From NCBI GenBank assembly GCA_963556495.2, contig OY747702.1:13390193-13454192 (forward strand): a stretch of DNA of 64,000 nt, in the 5' to 3' direction. The notes under the pieces were generated by a model that was given only the letters and a program-made list of their open reading frames with translations, ran no database searches and was not told the DNA's origin. Positions 1 to 11,497 of this stretch are shown piece by piece. Source of the DNA: Valencia hispanica (Eukaryota; Chordata; Actinopteri; Cyprinodontiformes; Valenciidae). Numbering within the stretch: the stretch's first letter is position 1; every line of letters begins with the position of its first letter. The position numbers were made by a program, and so were the translations under genes.

Positions 1-5
1 AGAGA

Positions 6-77
6 AGCAGAGTGGCGCAGCGGAAGCGTGCTGGGCCCATAACCCAGAGGTCGATGGATCGAAACCATCCTCTGCTA
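6..77 (+). tRNA. tRNA-iMet(CAT), unit 1, reference copy
   Basis: Initiator tRNA, which delivers methionine to the start codon. The 72 nt fold fully: acceptor AGCAGAG/CTCTGCT, D stem GCGC/GCGT, anticodon stem CTGGG/CCCAG with loop CCCATAA (anticodon CAT), and T stem GATGG/CCATC. A1:U72, C33, A54 and A60 are the animal initiator hallmarks and separate it from elongator Met. No intron. The internal A and B boxes lie in the D and T arms, as expected for Pol III type 2 promoters. The discriminator is A73 and CCA is not encoded. Confidence 0.97.
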
Positions 78-114
78 AACGTCTGTGGTTAGAGATTAGC
101 TCAAGGCATGTCCC

Positions 115-118
115 TTTT
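115..118 (+). terminator. Pol III T4 terminator of iMet, unit 1
   Basis: First TTTT after the Met gene, 37 nt beyond its end. It lies inside a 7 bp inverted repeat (catgtcc ... ggacatg). A second TTTT follows at 184-187. Ten units have lost the first run through a 9 or 10 bp deletion. Confidence 0.6.
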
Positions 119-380
119 GGTCCTGTTGGACATGAGCTCTCAAATCGAGTCTGTTCGAATTGCCAGATACATGGAACAGGTAGTTTTCCTCTTAACTTGC
201 TCTCAAACTATACTATGATTCCAGTCAGTTTTACATAGAATCAAGGCCAAGTAAAGCAGTCCTCTCTGAATAAAAACAAGTCAAACTATTTTTGTACATG
301 ACGAAGCCAAGATTTTCAAATCGACATCTTGATCGCACATGTATTTAGAAAAAATTTTACGTTCTCATGGATTTGTGGAG

Positions 381-453
381 GGGGAATTAGCTCAAATGGT
401 AGAGCGCTCGCTTTGCATGTGAGAGGTAGCGGGATCGATGCCTGCATTCTCCA
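381..453 (+). tRNA. tRNA-Ala(TGC), unit 1, reference copy
   Basis: Elongator alanine tRNA reading GCN codons. The 73 nt fold as acceptor GGGGAAT/ATTCTCC, D stem GCTC/GAGC, anticodon stem CTCGC/GTGAG with loop TTTGCAT (anticodon TGC), and T stem GCGGG/CCTGC. G3:U70 in the acceptor is the major identity element for alanyl-tRNA synthetase and confirms the assignment. A fifth G lies just before the gene; starting there would break the acceptor register. No intron. T stem contains a G51:U63 wobble. Confidence 0.97.
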
Positions 454-489
454 AAGAACTCTGTTCCAGTTTCTTCACAATACCAAAGG

Positions 490-493
490 TTTT
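490..493 (+). terminator. Pol III T4 terminator of Ala, unit 1
   Basis: First TTTT downstream of the Ala gene, 36 nt after its end, within AAAGGTTTTGTTGG. Confidence 0.55.
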
Positions 494-868
494 GTTGGAT
501 TAAATCCACATTCTTTTTATCACAAGCAAAAGAAAGCGGGCAATGAAAAACTTTGGAACGCGTCTTCCACTGCTATTTCAAAATCCTCATCACAAGAATG
601 TCTTTGAAATCTCTCTGACTTACCTAGATATCGTTGCTCCAAAACCCTTTAACCTGAACCAGACGGAGTCCCGATCAGGCCCAAAATAAACCTAAAATGT
701 GACAGTGTTTGTCAAATTTGCTTTTGACTTCACTTTTTCATGCAACTGGGTTACATGTGCAGTACCATGTTTGACTGAATACTTTGAGCAGCCGTTAAAG
801 CCCAGCACTGTTGTTCAGTCTCTCTTGAAAATCTGACGAAATCAGAGCTCTTTTACACCCATCTCTTT

Positions 869-950
869 GGTAGTGTGGCCGAGTGGTCTAAGGCGCTGGA
901 TTTAGGCTCCAGTCTCTATGGAGGCGTGGGTTCAAATCCCACCACTGCCA
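869..950 (+). tRNA. tRNA-Leu(TAG), unit 1, reference copy
   Basis: Leucine tRNA of class II, 82 nt with a long variable arm. Acceptor GGTAGTG/CACTGCC (with a T3:G70 wobble), anticodon stem CTGGA/TCCAG with loop TTTAGGC (anticodon TAG, reading CUN codons), variable arm around TCTCTATGGAGG, T stem GTGGG/CCCAC, B box GGTTCAAATCC. Discriminator A73 is the leucine identity base. No intron. Confidence 0.97.
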
Positions 951-1052
951 TTGTGCTCCTAATAGGGTCGACTTCTTTAAGAGACATTGAAGACAGACAA
1001 AGCATGTCTTGCTCTTTCAATACCCATTCCTCGCATTTGACACAGCATTATC

Positions 1053-1056
1053 TTTT
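1053..1056 (+). terminator. candidate Pol III T4 terminator of Leu, unit 1
   Basis: First TTTT after the Leu gene, but 102 nt downstream. The closer T-rich stretch ACTTCTTTAAG near 971-981 has no run of four T, so the primary Leu transcript may carry a long trailer or stop at the imperfect run. Confidence 0.4.
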
Positions 1057-1146
1057 CAACTACACACTCATCTCAACATAATCCTTTCCTACAATTTGCT
1101 GTATATTCACTCACATTTTCTGGTTTAGCTTTGTAGCCAAAATCAT

Positions 1147-1164
1147 AAAAAAAACAAAAAAAAC
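1147..1164 (+). repeat. variable A-run upstream of iMet
   Basis: A-rich tract about 30-45 bp before each Met gene. In this unit boundary it is interrupted by one C. Elsewhere it is roughly 10 to 19 uninterrupted A, and it is missing in unit 14. It accounts for part of the unit-length variation. Confidence 0.7.
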
Positions 1165-1193
1165 TTTTCCAATGTCTGTCTACAAACAAGAGA

Positions 1194-1265
1194 AGCAGAG
1201 TGGCGCAGCGGAAGCGTGCTGGGCCCATAACCCAGAGGTCGATGGATCGAAACCATCCTCTGCTA
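1194..1265 (+). tRNA. tRNA-iMet(CAT), unit 2
   Basis: Reads by eye like the copy at 6-77; T4 retained. Confidence 0.95.
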
Positions 1266-1568
1266 AACGTCTGTGGTTAGAGATTAGCTCAAGGCATGTC
1301 CCTTTTGGTCCTGTTGGACATGAGCTCTCAAATCGAGTCTGTTCGAATTGCCAGATACATGGAACAGGTAGTTTTCCTCTTAACTTGCTCTCAAACTATA
1401 CTATGATTCCAGTCAGTTTTACATAGAATCAAGGCCAAGTAAAGCAGTCCTCTCTGAATAAAAACAAGTCAAACTATTTTTGTACATGACGAAGCCAAGA
1501 TTTTCAAATCGACATCTTGATCGCACATGTATTTAGAAAAAATTTTACGTTCTCATGGATTTGTGGAG

Positions 1569-1641
1569 GGGGAATTAGCTCAAATGGTAGAGCGCTCGCT
1601 TTGCATGTGAGAGGTAGCGGGATCGATGCCTGCATTCTCCA
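1569..1641 (+). tRNA. tRNA-Ala(TGC), unit 2
   Basis: Matches the copy at 381-453. Confidence 0.95.
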
Positions 1642-2056
1642 AAGAACTCTGTTCCAGTTTCTTCACAATACCAAAGGTTTTGTTGGATTAAATCCACATT
1701 CTTTTTATCACAAGCAAAAGAAAGCGGGCAATGAAAAACTTTGGAACGCGTCTTCCACTGCTATTTCAAAATCCTCATCACAAGAATGTCTTTGAAATCT
1801 CTCTGACTTACCTAGATATCGTTGCTCCAAAACCCTTTAACCTGAACCAGACGGAGTCCCGATCAGGCCCAAAATAAACCTAAAATGTGACAGTGTTTGT
1901 CAAATTTGCTTTTGACTTCACTTTTTCATGCAACTGGGTTACATGTGCAGTACCATGTTTGACTGAATACTTTGAGCAGCCGTTAAAGCCCAGCACTGTT
2001 GTTCAGTCTCTCTTGAAAATCTGACGAAATCAGAGCTCTTTTACACCCATCTCTTT

Positions 2057-2138
2057 GGTAGTGTGGCCGAGTGGTCTAAGGCGCTGGATTTAGGCTCCAG
2101 TCTCTATGGAGGCGTGGGTTCAAATCCCACCACTGCCA
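2057..2138 (+). tRNA. tRNA-Leu(TAG), unit 2
   Basis: Matches the copy at 869-950. Confidence 0.95.
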
Positions 2139-2381
2139 TTGTGCTCCTAATAGGGTCGACTTCTTTAAGAGACATTGAAGACAGACAAAGCATGTCTTGC
2201 TCTTTCAATACCCATTCCTCGCATTTGACACAGCATTATCTTTTCAACTACACACTCATCTCAACATAATCCTTTCCTACTATTTGCTGTATATTCACTC
2301 ACATTTTCTGGTTTAGCTTTGTAGCCAAAATCATAAAAAAAACAAAAAAAACTTTTCCAATGTCTGTCTACAAACAAGAGA

Positions 2382-2453
2382 AGCAGAGTGGCGCAGCGGA
2401 AGCGTGCTGGGCCCATAACCCAGAGGTCGATGGATCGAAACCATCCTCTGCTA
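2382..2453 (+). tRNA. tRNA-iMet(CAT), unit 3
   Basis: Body as in unit 1. One G is missing right after the T4 in the trailer. Confidence 0.95.
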
Positions 2454-2755
2454 AACGTCTGTGGTTAGAGATTAGCTCAAGGCATGTCCCTTTTGTCCTG
2501 TTGGACATGAGCTCTCAAATCGAGTCTGTTCGAATTGCCAGATACATGGAACAGGTAGTTTTCCTCTTAACTTGCTCTCAAACTATACTATGATTCCAGT
2601 GAGTTTTACATAGAATCAAGGCCAAGTAAAGCAGTCCTCTCTGAATAAAAACAAGTCAAACTATTTTTGTACATGACGAAGCCAAGATTTTCAAATCGAC
2701 ATCTTGATCGCACATGTATTTAGAAAAAATTTTACGTTCTCATGGATTTGTGGAG

Positions 2756-2828
2756 GGGGAATTAGCTCAAATGGTAGAGCGCTCGCTTTGCATGTGAGAG
2801 GTAGCGGGATCGATGCCTGCATTCTCCA
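2756..2828 (+). tRNA. tRNA-Ala(TGC), unit 3
   Basis: Body as in unit 1. Confidence 0.95.
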
Positions 2829-3243
2829 AAGAACTCTGTTCCAGTTTCTTCACAATACCAAAGGTTTTGTTGGATTAAATCCACATTCTTTTCATCACAA
2901 GCAAAAGAAAGCGGGCAATGAAAAACTTTGGAACGCGTCTTCCACTGCTATTTCAAAATCCTCATCACAAGAATGTCTTTGAAATCTCTCTGACTTACCT
3001 AGATATCGTTGCTCCAAAACCCTTTAACCTGAACCAGACGGAGTCCCGATCAGGCCCAAAATAAACCTAAAATGTGACAGTGTTTGTCAAATTTGATTTT
3101 GACTTCACTTTTTCATGCAACTGGGTTACATGTGCAGTACCATGTTTGACTGAATACTTTGAGCAGCCGTTAAAGCCCAGCACTGTTGTTCAGTCTCTCT
3201 TGAAAATCTGACAAAATCAGAGCTCTTTAACACCCATCTCTTT

Positions 3244-3325
3244 GGTAGTGTGGCCGAGTGGTCTAAGGCGCTGGATTTAGGCTCCAGTCTCTATGGAGGC
3301 GTGGGTTCAAATCCCACCACTGCCA
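3244..3325 (+). tRNA. tRNA-Leu(TAG), unit 3
   Basis: Body as in unit 1. The leader carries a T-to-A change (CTCTTTAACACC), seen again only before the Leu at 41026. Confidence 0.95.
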
Positions 3326-3565
3326 TTGTGCTCCTAATAGGGTCGACTTCTTTAAGAGACATTGAAGACAGACAAAGCATGTCTTGCTCTTTCAATACCC
3401 ATTCCTCGCATTTGACACAGCATTATCTTTTCAACTACACACTCATCTCAACATAATCCTTTCCTACTATTTGCTGTATATTCACTCACATTTTCTGGTT
3501 TAGCTTTGTAGCCAAAATCATAAAAAAAAAAAAAACTTTTCCAATGTCTGTCTACAAACAAGAGA

Positions 3566-3637
3566 AGCAGAGTGGCGCAGCGGAAGCGTGCTGGGCCCAT
3601 AACCCAGAGGTCGATGGATCGAAACCATCCTCTGCTA
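3566..3637 (+). tRNA. tRNA-iMet(CAT), unit 4
   Basis: Body intact; nearest T4 deleted (9 bp), leaving an inverted repeat with a 5 nt loop. Confidence 0.94.
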
Positions 3638-3931
3638 AACGTCTGTGGTTAGAGATTAGCTCAAGGCATGTCCCTGTTGGACATGAGCTCTCAAATCGAG
3701 TCTGTTCGAATTGCCAGATACATGGAACAGGTAGTTTTCCTCTTAACTTGCTCTCAAACTATACTATGATTCCAGTCAGTTTTACATAGAATCAAGGCCA
3801 AGTAAAGCAGTCCTCTCTGAATAAAAACAAGTCAAACTATTTTTGTACATGACGAAGCCAAGATTTTCAAATCGACATCTTGATCGCACATGTATTTAGA
3901 AAAAATTTTACGTTCTCATGGATTTGTGGAG

Positions 3932-4004
3932 GGGGAATTAGCTCAAATGGTAGAGCGCTCGCTTTGCATGTGAGAGGTAGCGGGATCGATGCCTGCATTC
4001 TCCA
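3932..4004 (+). tRNA. tRNA-Ala(TGC), unit 4
   Basis: Body as in unit 1. Confidence 0.95.
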
Positions 4005-4419
4005 AAGAACTCTGTTCCAGTTTCTTCACAATACCAAAGGTTTTGTTGGATTAAATCCACATTCTTTTTATCACAAGCAAAAGAAAGCGGGCAATGAAAA
4101 ACTTTGGAACGCGTCTTCCACTGCTATTTCAAAATCCTCATCACAAGAATGTCTTTGAAATCTCTCTGACTTACCTAGATATCGTTGCTCCAAAACCCTT
4201 TAACCTGAACCAGACGGAGTCCCGATCAGGCCCAAAATAAACCTAAAATGTGACAGTGTTTGTCAAATTTGATTTTGACTTCACTTTTTCATGCAACTGG
4301 GTTACATGTGCAGTACCATGTTTGACTGAATACTTTGAGCAGCCGTTAAAGCCCAGCACTGTTGTTCAGTCTCTCTTGAAAATCTGACGAAATCAGAGCT
4401 CTTTTACACCCATCTCTTT

Positions 4420-4501
4420 GGTAGTGTGGCCGAGTGGTCTAAGGCGCTGGATTTAGGCTCCAGTCTCTATGGAGGCGTGGGTTCAAATCCCACCACTGCC
4501 A
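4420..4501 (+). tRNA. tRNA-Leu(TAG), unit 4
   Basis: Body as in unit 1. Confidence 0.95.
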
Positions 4502-4742
4502 TTGTGCTCCTAATAGGGTCGACTTCTTTAAGAGACATTGAAGACAGACAAAGCATGTCTTGCTCTTTCAATACCCATTCCTCGCATTTGACACAGCATT
4601 ATCTTTTCAACTACACACTCATCTCAACATAATCCTTTCCTACTATTTGCTGTATATTCACTCACATTTTCTGGTTTAGCTTTGTAGCCAAAATCATAAA
4701 AAAAAAAAAAAACTTTTCCAATGTCTGTCTACAAACAAGAGA

Positions 4743-4814
4743 AGCAGAGTGGCGCAGCGGAAGCGTGCTGGGCCCATAACCCAGAGGTCGATGGATCGAA
4801 ACCATCCTCTGCTA
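4743..4814 (+). tRNA. tRNA-iMet(CAT), unit 5
   Basis: Body intact; nearest T4 deleted as in unit 4. Confidence 0.94.
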
Positions 4815-5108
4815 AACGTCTGTGGTTAGAGATTAGCTCAAGGCATGTCCCTGTTGGACATGAGCTCTCAAATCGAGTCTGTTCGAATTGCCAGATACAT
4901 GGAACAGGTAGTTTTCCTCTTAACTTGCTCTCAAACTATACTATGATTCCAGTCAGTTTTACATAGAATCAAGGCCAAGTAAAGCAGTCCTCTCTGAATA
5001 AAAACAAGTCAAACTATTTTTGTACATGACGAAGCCAAGATTTTCAAATCGACATCTTGATCGCACATGTATTTAGAAAAAATTTTACGTTCTCATGGAT
5101 TTGTGGAG

Positions 5109-5181
5109 GGGGAATTAGCTCAAATGGTAGAGCGCTCGCTTTGCATGTGAGAGGTAGCGGGATCGATGCCTGCATTCTCCA
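5109..5181 (+). tRNA. tRNA-Ala(TGC), unit 5
   Basis: Body as in unit 1. Confidence 0.95.
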
Positions 5182-5596
5182 AAGAACTCTGTTCCAGTTT
5201 CTTCACAATACCAAAGGTTTTGTTGGATTAAATCCACATTCTTTTTATCACAAGCAAAAGAAAGCGGGCAATGAAAAACTTTGGAACGCGTCTTCCACTG
5301 CTATTTCAAAATCCTCATCACAAGAATGTCTTTGAAATCTCTCTGACTTACCTAGATATCGTTGCTCCAAAACCCTTTAACCTGAACCAGACGGAGTCCC
5401 GATCAGGCCCAAAATAAACCTAAAATGTGACAGTGTTTGTCAAATTTGATTTTGACTTCACTTTTTCATGCAACTGGGTTACATGTGCAGTACCATGTTT
5501 GACTGAATACTTTGAGCAGCCGTTAAAGCCCAGCACTGTTGTTCAGTCTCTCTTGAAAATCTGACGAAATCAGAGCTCTTTTACACCCATCTCTTT

Positions 5597-5678
5597 GGTA
5601 GTGTGGCCGAGTGGTCTAAGGCGCTGGATTTAGGCTCCAGTCTCTATGGAGGCGTGGGTTCAAATCCCACCACTGCCA
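5597..5678 (+). tRNA. tRNA-Leu(TAG), unit 5
   Basis: Body as in unit 1. Confidence 0.95.
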
Positions 5679-5919
5679 TTGTGCTCCTAATAGGGTCGAC
5701 TTCTTTAAGAGACATTGAAGACAGACAAAGCATGTCTTGCTCTTTCAATACCCATTCCTCGCATTTGACACAGCATTATCTTTTCAACTACACACTCATC
5801 TCAACATAATCCTTTCCTACTATTTGCTGTATATTCACTCACATTTTCTGGTTTAGCTTTGTAGCCAAAATCATAAAAAAAAAAAAAAACTTTTCCAATG
5901 TCTGTCTACAAACAAGAGA

Positions 5920-5991
5920 AGCAGAGTGGCGCAGCGGAAGCGTGCTGGGCCCATAACCCAGAGGTCGATGGATCGAAACCATCCTCTGCTA
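5920..5991 (+). tRNA. tRNA-iMet(CAT), unit 6
   Basis: Body as in unit 1; T4 retained. Confidence 0.95.
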
Positions 5992-6294
5992 AACGTCTGT
6001 GGTTAGAGATTAGCTCAAGGCATGTCCCTTTTGGTCCTGTTGGACATGAGCTCTCAAATCGAGTCTGTTCGAATTGCCAGATACATGGAACAGGTAGTTT
6101 TCCTCTTAACTTGCTCTCAAACTATACTATGATTCCAGTCAGTTTTACATAGAATCAAGGCCAAGTAAAGCAGTCCTCTCTGAATAAAAACAAGTCAAAC
6201 TATTTTTGTACATGACGAAGCCAAGATTTTCAAATCGACATCTTGATCGCACATGTATTTAGAAAAAATTTTACGTTCTCATGGATTTGTGGAG

Positions 6295-6367
6295 GGGGAA
6301 TTAGCTCAAATGGTAGAGCGCTCGCTTTGCATGTGAGAGGTAGCGGGATCGATGCCTGCATTCTCCA
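6295..6367 (+). tRNA. tRNA-Ala(TGC), unit 6
   Basis: Body as in unit 1. Confidence 0.95.
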
Positions 6368-6782
6368 AAGAACTCTGTTCCAGTTTCTTCACAATACCAA
6401 AGGTTTTGTTGGATTAAATCCACATTCTTTTTATCACAAGCAAAAGAAAGCGGGCAATGAAAAACTTTGGAACGCGTCTTCCACTGCTATTTCAAAATCC
6501 TCATCACAAGAATGTCTTTGAAATCTCTCTGACTTACCTAGATATCGTTGCTCCAAAACCCTTTAACCTGAACCAGACGGAGTCCCGATCAGGCCCAAAA
6601 TAAACCTAAAATGTGACAGTGTTTGTCAAATTTGCTTTTGACTTCACTTTTTCATGCAACTGGGTTACATGTGCAGTACCATGTTTGACTGAATACTTTG
6701 AGCAGCCGTTAAAGCCCAGCACTGTTGTTCAGTCTCTCTTGAAAATCTGACGAAATCAGAGCTCTTTTACACCCATCTCTTT

Positions 6783-6864
6783 GGTAGTGTGGCCGAGTGG
6801 TCTAAGGCGCTGGATTTAGGCTCCAGTCTCTATGGAGGCGTGGGTTCAAATCCCACCACTGCCA
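6783..6864 (+). tRNA. tRNA-Leu(TAG), unit 6
   Basis: Body as in unit 1. Confidence 0.95.
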
Positions 6865-7103
6865 TTGTGCTCCTAATAGGGTCGACTTCTTTAAGAGACA
6901 TTGAAGACAGACAAAGCATGTCTTGCTCTTTCAATACCCATTCCTCGCATTTGACACAGCATTATCTTTTCAACTACACACTCATCTCAACATAATCCTT
7001 TCCTACTATTTGCTGTATATTCACTCACATTTTCTGGTTTAGCTTTGTAGCCAAAATCATAAAAAAAAAAAAACTTTTCCAATGTCTGTCTACAAACAAG
7101 AGA

Positions 7104-7168
7104 AGCAGAGTGGCGCAGCGGAAGCGTGCTGGCCCCAGAGGTCGATGGATCGAAACCATCCTCTGCTA
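7104..7168 (+). pseudogene. tRNA-iMet pseudogene without anticodon, unit 7
   Basis: 65 nt. The anticodon arm reads GCTGGCCCCAGAGG where intact copies have seven more bases, so the CAT anticodon and most of the loop are gone. Acceptor, D and T arms remain and both internal promoter boxes are kept, so it may still be transcribed. Confidence 0.9.
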
Positions 7169-7471
7169 AACGTCTGTGGTTAGAGATTAGCTCAAGGCAT
7201 GTCCCTTTTCGTCCTGTTGGACATGAGCTCTCAAATCGAGTCTGTTCGAATTGCCAGATACATGGAACAGGTAGTTTTCCTCTTAACTTGCTCTCAAACT
7301 ATACTATGATTCCAGTGAGTTTTACATAGAATCAAGGCCAAGTAAAGCAGTCCTCTCTGAATAAAAACAAGTCAAACTATTTTTGTACATGACGAAGCCA
7401 AGATTTTCAAATCGACATCTTGATCGCACATGTATTTAGAAAAAATTTTACGTTCTCATGGATTTGTGGAG

Positions 7472-7544
7472 GGGGAATTAGCTCAAATGGTAGAGCGCTC
7501 GCTTTGCATGTGAGAGGTAGCGGGATCGATGCCTGCATTCTCCA
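7472..7544 (+). tRNA. tRNA-Ala(TGC), unit 7
   Basis: Body as in unit 1. Confidence 0.95.
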
Positions 7545-7959
7545 AAGAACTCTGTTCCAGTTTCTTCACAATACCAAAGGTTTTGTTGGATTAAATCCAC
7601 ATTCTTTTTATCACAAGCAAAAGAAAGCGGGCAATGAAAAACTTTGGAACGCGTCTTCCACTGCTATTTCAAAATCCTCATCACAAGAATGTCTTTGAAA
7701 TCTCTCTGACTTACCTAGATATCGTTGCTCCAAAACCCTTTAACCTGAACCAGACGGAGTCCCGATCAGGCCCAAAATAAACCTAAAATGTGACAGTGTT
7801 TGTCAAATTTGCTTTTGACTTCACTTTTTCATGCAACTGGGTTACATGTGCAGTACCATGTTTGACTGAATACTTTGAGCAGCCGTTAAAGCCCAGCACT
7901 GTTGTTCAGTCTCTCTTGAAAATCTGACGAAATCAGAGCTCTTTTACACCCATCTCTTT

Positions 7960-8041
7960 GGTAGTGTGGCCGAGTGGTCTAAGGCGCTGGATTTAGGCTC
8001 CAGTCTCTATGGAGGCGTGGGTTCAAATCCCACCACTGCCA
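7960..8041 (+). tRNA. tRNA-Leu(TAG), unit 7
   Basis: Body as in unit 1. Confidence 0.95.
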
Positions 8042-8280
8042 TTGTGCTCCTAATAGGGTCGACTTCTTTAAGAGACATTGAAGACAGACAAAGCATGTCT
8101 TGCTCTTTCAATACCCATTCCTCGCATTTGACACAGCATTATCTTTTCAACTACACACTCATCTCAACATAATCCTTTCCTACTATTTGCTGTATATTCA
8201 CTCACATTTTCTGGTTTAGCTTTGTAGCCAAAATCATAAAAAAAAAAAACCTTTTCCAATGTCTGTCTACAAACAAGAGA

Positions 8281-8352
8281 AGCAGAGTGGCGCAGCGGAA
8301 GCGTGCTGGGCCCATAACCCAGAGGTCGATGGATCGAAACCATCCTCTGCTA
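8281..8352 (+). tRNA. tRNA-iMet(CAT), unit 8
   Basis: Body as in unit 1; T4 retained. The second T4 downstream is broken here (TAGTTGTCC). Confidence 0.95.
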
Positions 8353-8655
8353 AACGTCTGTGGTTAGAGATTAGCTCAAGGCATGTCCCTTTTGGTCCTG
8401 TTGGACATGAGCTCTCAAATCGAGTCTGTTCGAATTGCCAGATACATGGAACAGGTAGTTGTCCTCTTAACTTGCTCTCAAACTATACTATGATTCCAGT
8501 CAGTTTTACATATAATCAAGGCCAAGTAAAGCAGTCCTCTCTGAATAAAAACAAGTCAAACTATTTTTGTACATGACGAAGCCAAGATTTTCAAATCGAC
8601 ATCTTGATCGCACATGTATTTAGAAAAAATTTTACGTTCTCATGGATTTGTGGAG

Positions 8656-8728
8656 GGGGAATTAGCTCAAATGGTAGAGCGCTCGCTTTGCATGTGAGAG
8701 GTAGCGGGATCGATGCCTGCATTCTCCA
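8656..8728 (+). tRNA. tRNA-Ala(TGC), unit 8
   Basis: Body as in unit 1. Confidence 0.95.
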
Positions 8729-9143
8729 AAGAACTCTGTTCCAGTTTCTTCACAATACCAAAGGTTTTGTTGGATTAAATCCACATTCTTTTTATCACAA
8801 GCAAAAGAAAGCGGGCAATGAAAAACTTTGGAACGCGTCTTCCACTGCTATTTCAAAATCCTCATCACAAGAATGTCTTTGAAATCTCTCTGACTTACCT
8901 AGATATCGTTGCTCCAAAACCCTTTAACCTGAACCAGACGGAGTCCCGATCAGGCCCAAAATAAACCTAAAATGTGACAGTGTTTGTCAAATTTGCTTTT
9001 GACTTCACTTTTTCATGCAACTGGGTTACATGTGCAGTACCACGTTTGACTGAATACTTTGAGCAGCCGTTAAAGCCCAGCACTGTTGTTCAGTCTCTCT
9101 TGAAAATCTGACGAAATCAGAGCTCTTTTACACCCATCTCTTT

Positions 9144-9225
9144 GGTAGTGTGGCCGAGTGGTCTAAGGCGCTGGATTTAGGCTCCAGTCTCTATGGAGGC
9201 GTGGGTTCAAATCCCACCACTGCCA
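9144..9225 (+). tRNA. tRNA-Leu(TAG), unit 8
   Basis: Body as in unit 1. Confidence 0.95.
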
Positions 9226-9465
9226 TTGTGCTCCTAATAGGGTCGACTTCTTTAAGAGACATTGAAGACAGACAAAGCATGTCTTGCTCTTTCAATACCC
9301 ATTCCTCGCATTTGACACAGCATTATCTTTTCAACTACACACTCATCTCAACATAATCCTTTCCTACTATTTGCTGTATATTCACTCACATTTTCTGGTT
9401 TAGCTTTGTAGCCAAAATCATAAAAAAAAAAAAAACTTTTCCAATGTCTGTCTACAAACAAGAGA

Positions 9466-9531
9466 AGCAGAGTGGCGCAGCGGAAGCGTGCTGGGCCCCA
9501 GAGGTCGATGGATCGAAACCATCCTCTGCTA
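9466..9531 (+). pseudogene. tRNA-iMet pseudogene without anticodon, unit 9
   Basis: 66 nt. A six-base deletion leaves GCTGGGCCCCAGAGG, removing CAT. The breakpoint differs by one base from unit 7, so this is a separate allele. The remaining CTGGGCCCCAG cannot form a normal anticodon loop. Confidence 0.9.
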
Positions 9532-9834
9532 AACGTCTGTGGTTAGAGATTAGCTCAAGGCATGTCCCTTTTCGTCCTGTTGGACATGAGCTCTCAAATC
9601 GAGTCTGTTCGAATTGCCAGATACATGGAACAGGTAGTTTTCCTCTTAACTTGCTCTCAAACTATACTATGATTCCAGTGAGTTTTACATAGAATCAAGG
9701 CCAAGTAAAGCAGTCCTCTCTGAATAAAAACAAGTCAAACTATTTTTGTACATGACGAAGCCAAGATTTTCAAATCGACATCTTGATCGCACATGTATTT
9801 AGAAAAAATTTTACGTTCTCATGGATTTGTGGAG

Positions 9835-9907
9835 GGGGAATTAGCTCAAATGGTAGAGCGCTCGCTTTGCATGTGAGAGGTAGCGGGATCGATGCCTGCA
9901 TTCTCCA
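9835..9907 (+). tRNA. tRNA-Ala(TGC), unit 9
   Basis: Body as in unit 1. Confidence 0.95.
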
Positions 9908-10322
9908 AAGAACTCTGTTCCAGTTTCTTCACAATACCAAAGGTTTTGTTGGATTAAATCCACATTCTTTTCATCACAAGCAAAAGAAAGCGGGCAATGA
10001 AAAACTTTGGAACGCGTCTTCCACTGCTATTTCAAAATCCTCATCACAAGAATGTCTTTGAAATCTCTCTGACTTACCTAGATATCGTTGCTCCAAAACC
10101 CTTTAACCTGAACCAGACGGAGTCCCGATCAGGCCCAAAATAAACCTAAAATGTGACAGTGTTTGTCAAATTTGATTTTGACTTCACTTTTTCATGCAAC
10201 TGGGTTACATGTGCAGTACCATGTTTGACTGAATACTTTGAGCAGCCGTTAAAGCCCAGCACTGTTGTTCAGTCTCTCTTGAAAATCTGACGAAATCAGA
10301 GCTCTTTTACACCCATCTCTTT

Positions 10323-10404
10323 GGTAGTGTGGCCGAGTGGTCTAAGGCGCTGGATTTAGGCTCCAGTCTCTATGGAGGCGTGGGTTCAAATCCCACCACT
10401 GCCA
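10323..10404 (+). tRNA. tRNA-Leu(TAG), unit 9
   Basis: Body as in unit 1. Confidence 0.95.
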
Positions 10405-10643
10405 TTGTGCTCCTAATAGGGTCGACTTCTTTAAGAGACATTGAAGACAGACAAAGCATGTCTTGCTCTTTCAATACCCATTCCTCGCATTTGACACAGC
10501 ATTATCTTTTCAACTACACACTCATCTCAACATAATCCTTTCCTACTATTTGCTGTATATTCACTCACATTTTCTGGTTTAGCTTTGTAGCCAAAATCAT
10601 AAAAAAAAAAAACCTTTTCCAATGTCTGTCTACAAACAAGAGA

Positions 10644-10715
10644 AGCAGAGTGGCGCAGCGGAAGCGTGCTGGGCCCATAACCCAGAGGTCGATGGATCGA
10701 AACCATCCTCTGCTA
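10644..10715 (+). tRNA. tRNA-iMet(CAT), unit 10
   Basis: Body intact; nearest T4 deleted. Confidence 0.94.
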
Positions 10716-11009
10716 AACGTCTGTGGTTAGAGATTAGCTCAAGGCATGTCCCTGTTGGACATGAGCTCTCAAATCGAGTCTGTTCGAATTGCCAGATACA
10801 TGGAACAGGTAGTTTTCCTCTTAACTTGCTCTCAAACTATACTATGATTCCAGTCAGTTTTACATAGAATCAAGGCCAAGTAAAGCAGTCCTCTCTGAAT
10901 AAAAACAAGTCAAACTATTTTTGTACATGACGAAGCCAAGATTTTCAAATCGACATCTTGATCGCACATGTATTTAGAAAAAATTTTACGTTCTCATGGA
11001 TTTGTGGAG

Positions 11010-11082
11010 GGGGAATTAGCTCAAATGGTAGAGCGCTCGCTTTGCATGTGAGAGGTAGCGGGATCGATGCCTGCATTCTCCA
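11010..11082 (+). tRNA. tRNA-Ala(TGC), unit 10
   Basis: Body as in unit 1. Confidence 0.95.
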
Positions 11083-11497
11083 AAGAACTCTGTTCCAGTT
11101 TCTTCACAATACCAAAGGTTTTGTTGGATTAAATCCACATTCTTTTTATCACAAGCAAAAGAAAGCGGGCAATGAAAAACTTTGGAACGCGTCTTCCACT
11201 GCTATTTCAAAATCCTCATCACAAGAATGTCTTTGAAATCTCTCTGACTTACCTAGATATCGTTGCTCCAAAACCCTTTAACCTGAACCAGACGGAGTCC
11301 CGATCAGGCCCAAAATAAACCTAAAATGTGACAGTGTTTGTCAAATTTGCTTTTGACTTCACTTTTTCATGCAACTGGGTTACATGTGCAGTACCATGTT
11401 TGACTGAATACTTTGAGCAGCCGTTAAAGCCCAGCACTGTTGTTCAGTCTCTCTTGAAAATCTGACGAAATCAGAGCTCTTTTACACCCATCTCTTT

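Noticed and set aside
78..200. Possible fourth tRNA-like structure after iMet (TTAGCTCAAGG resembles a D arm)
   Set aside because: No matching acceptor or T arm with a B box at proper distance; the visible pairing is only the 7 bp catgtcc/ggacatg hairpin, and the region suffers deletions freely.
329..607. Repeated open frames of about 92, 68 and 84 codons in every unit, near-identical across the array
   Set aside because: They run across tRNA genes and spacers, many rely on non-ATG starts, and their conservation is explained by the repeat. Differences do not favour silent sites: small deletions and anticodon changes pass through freely.
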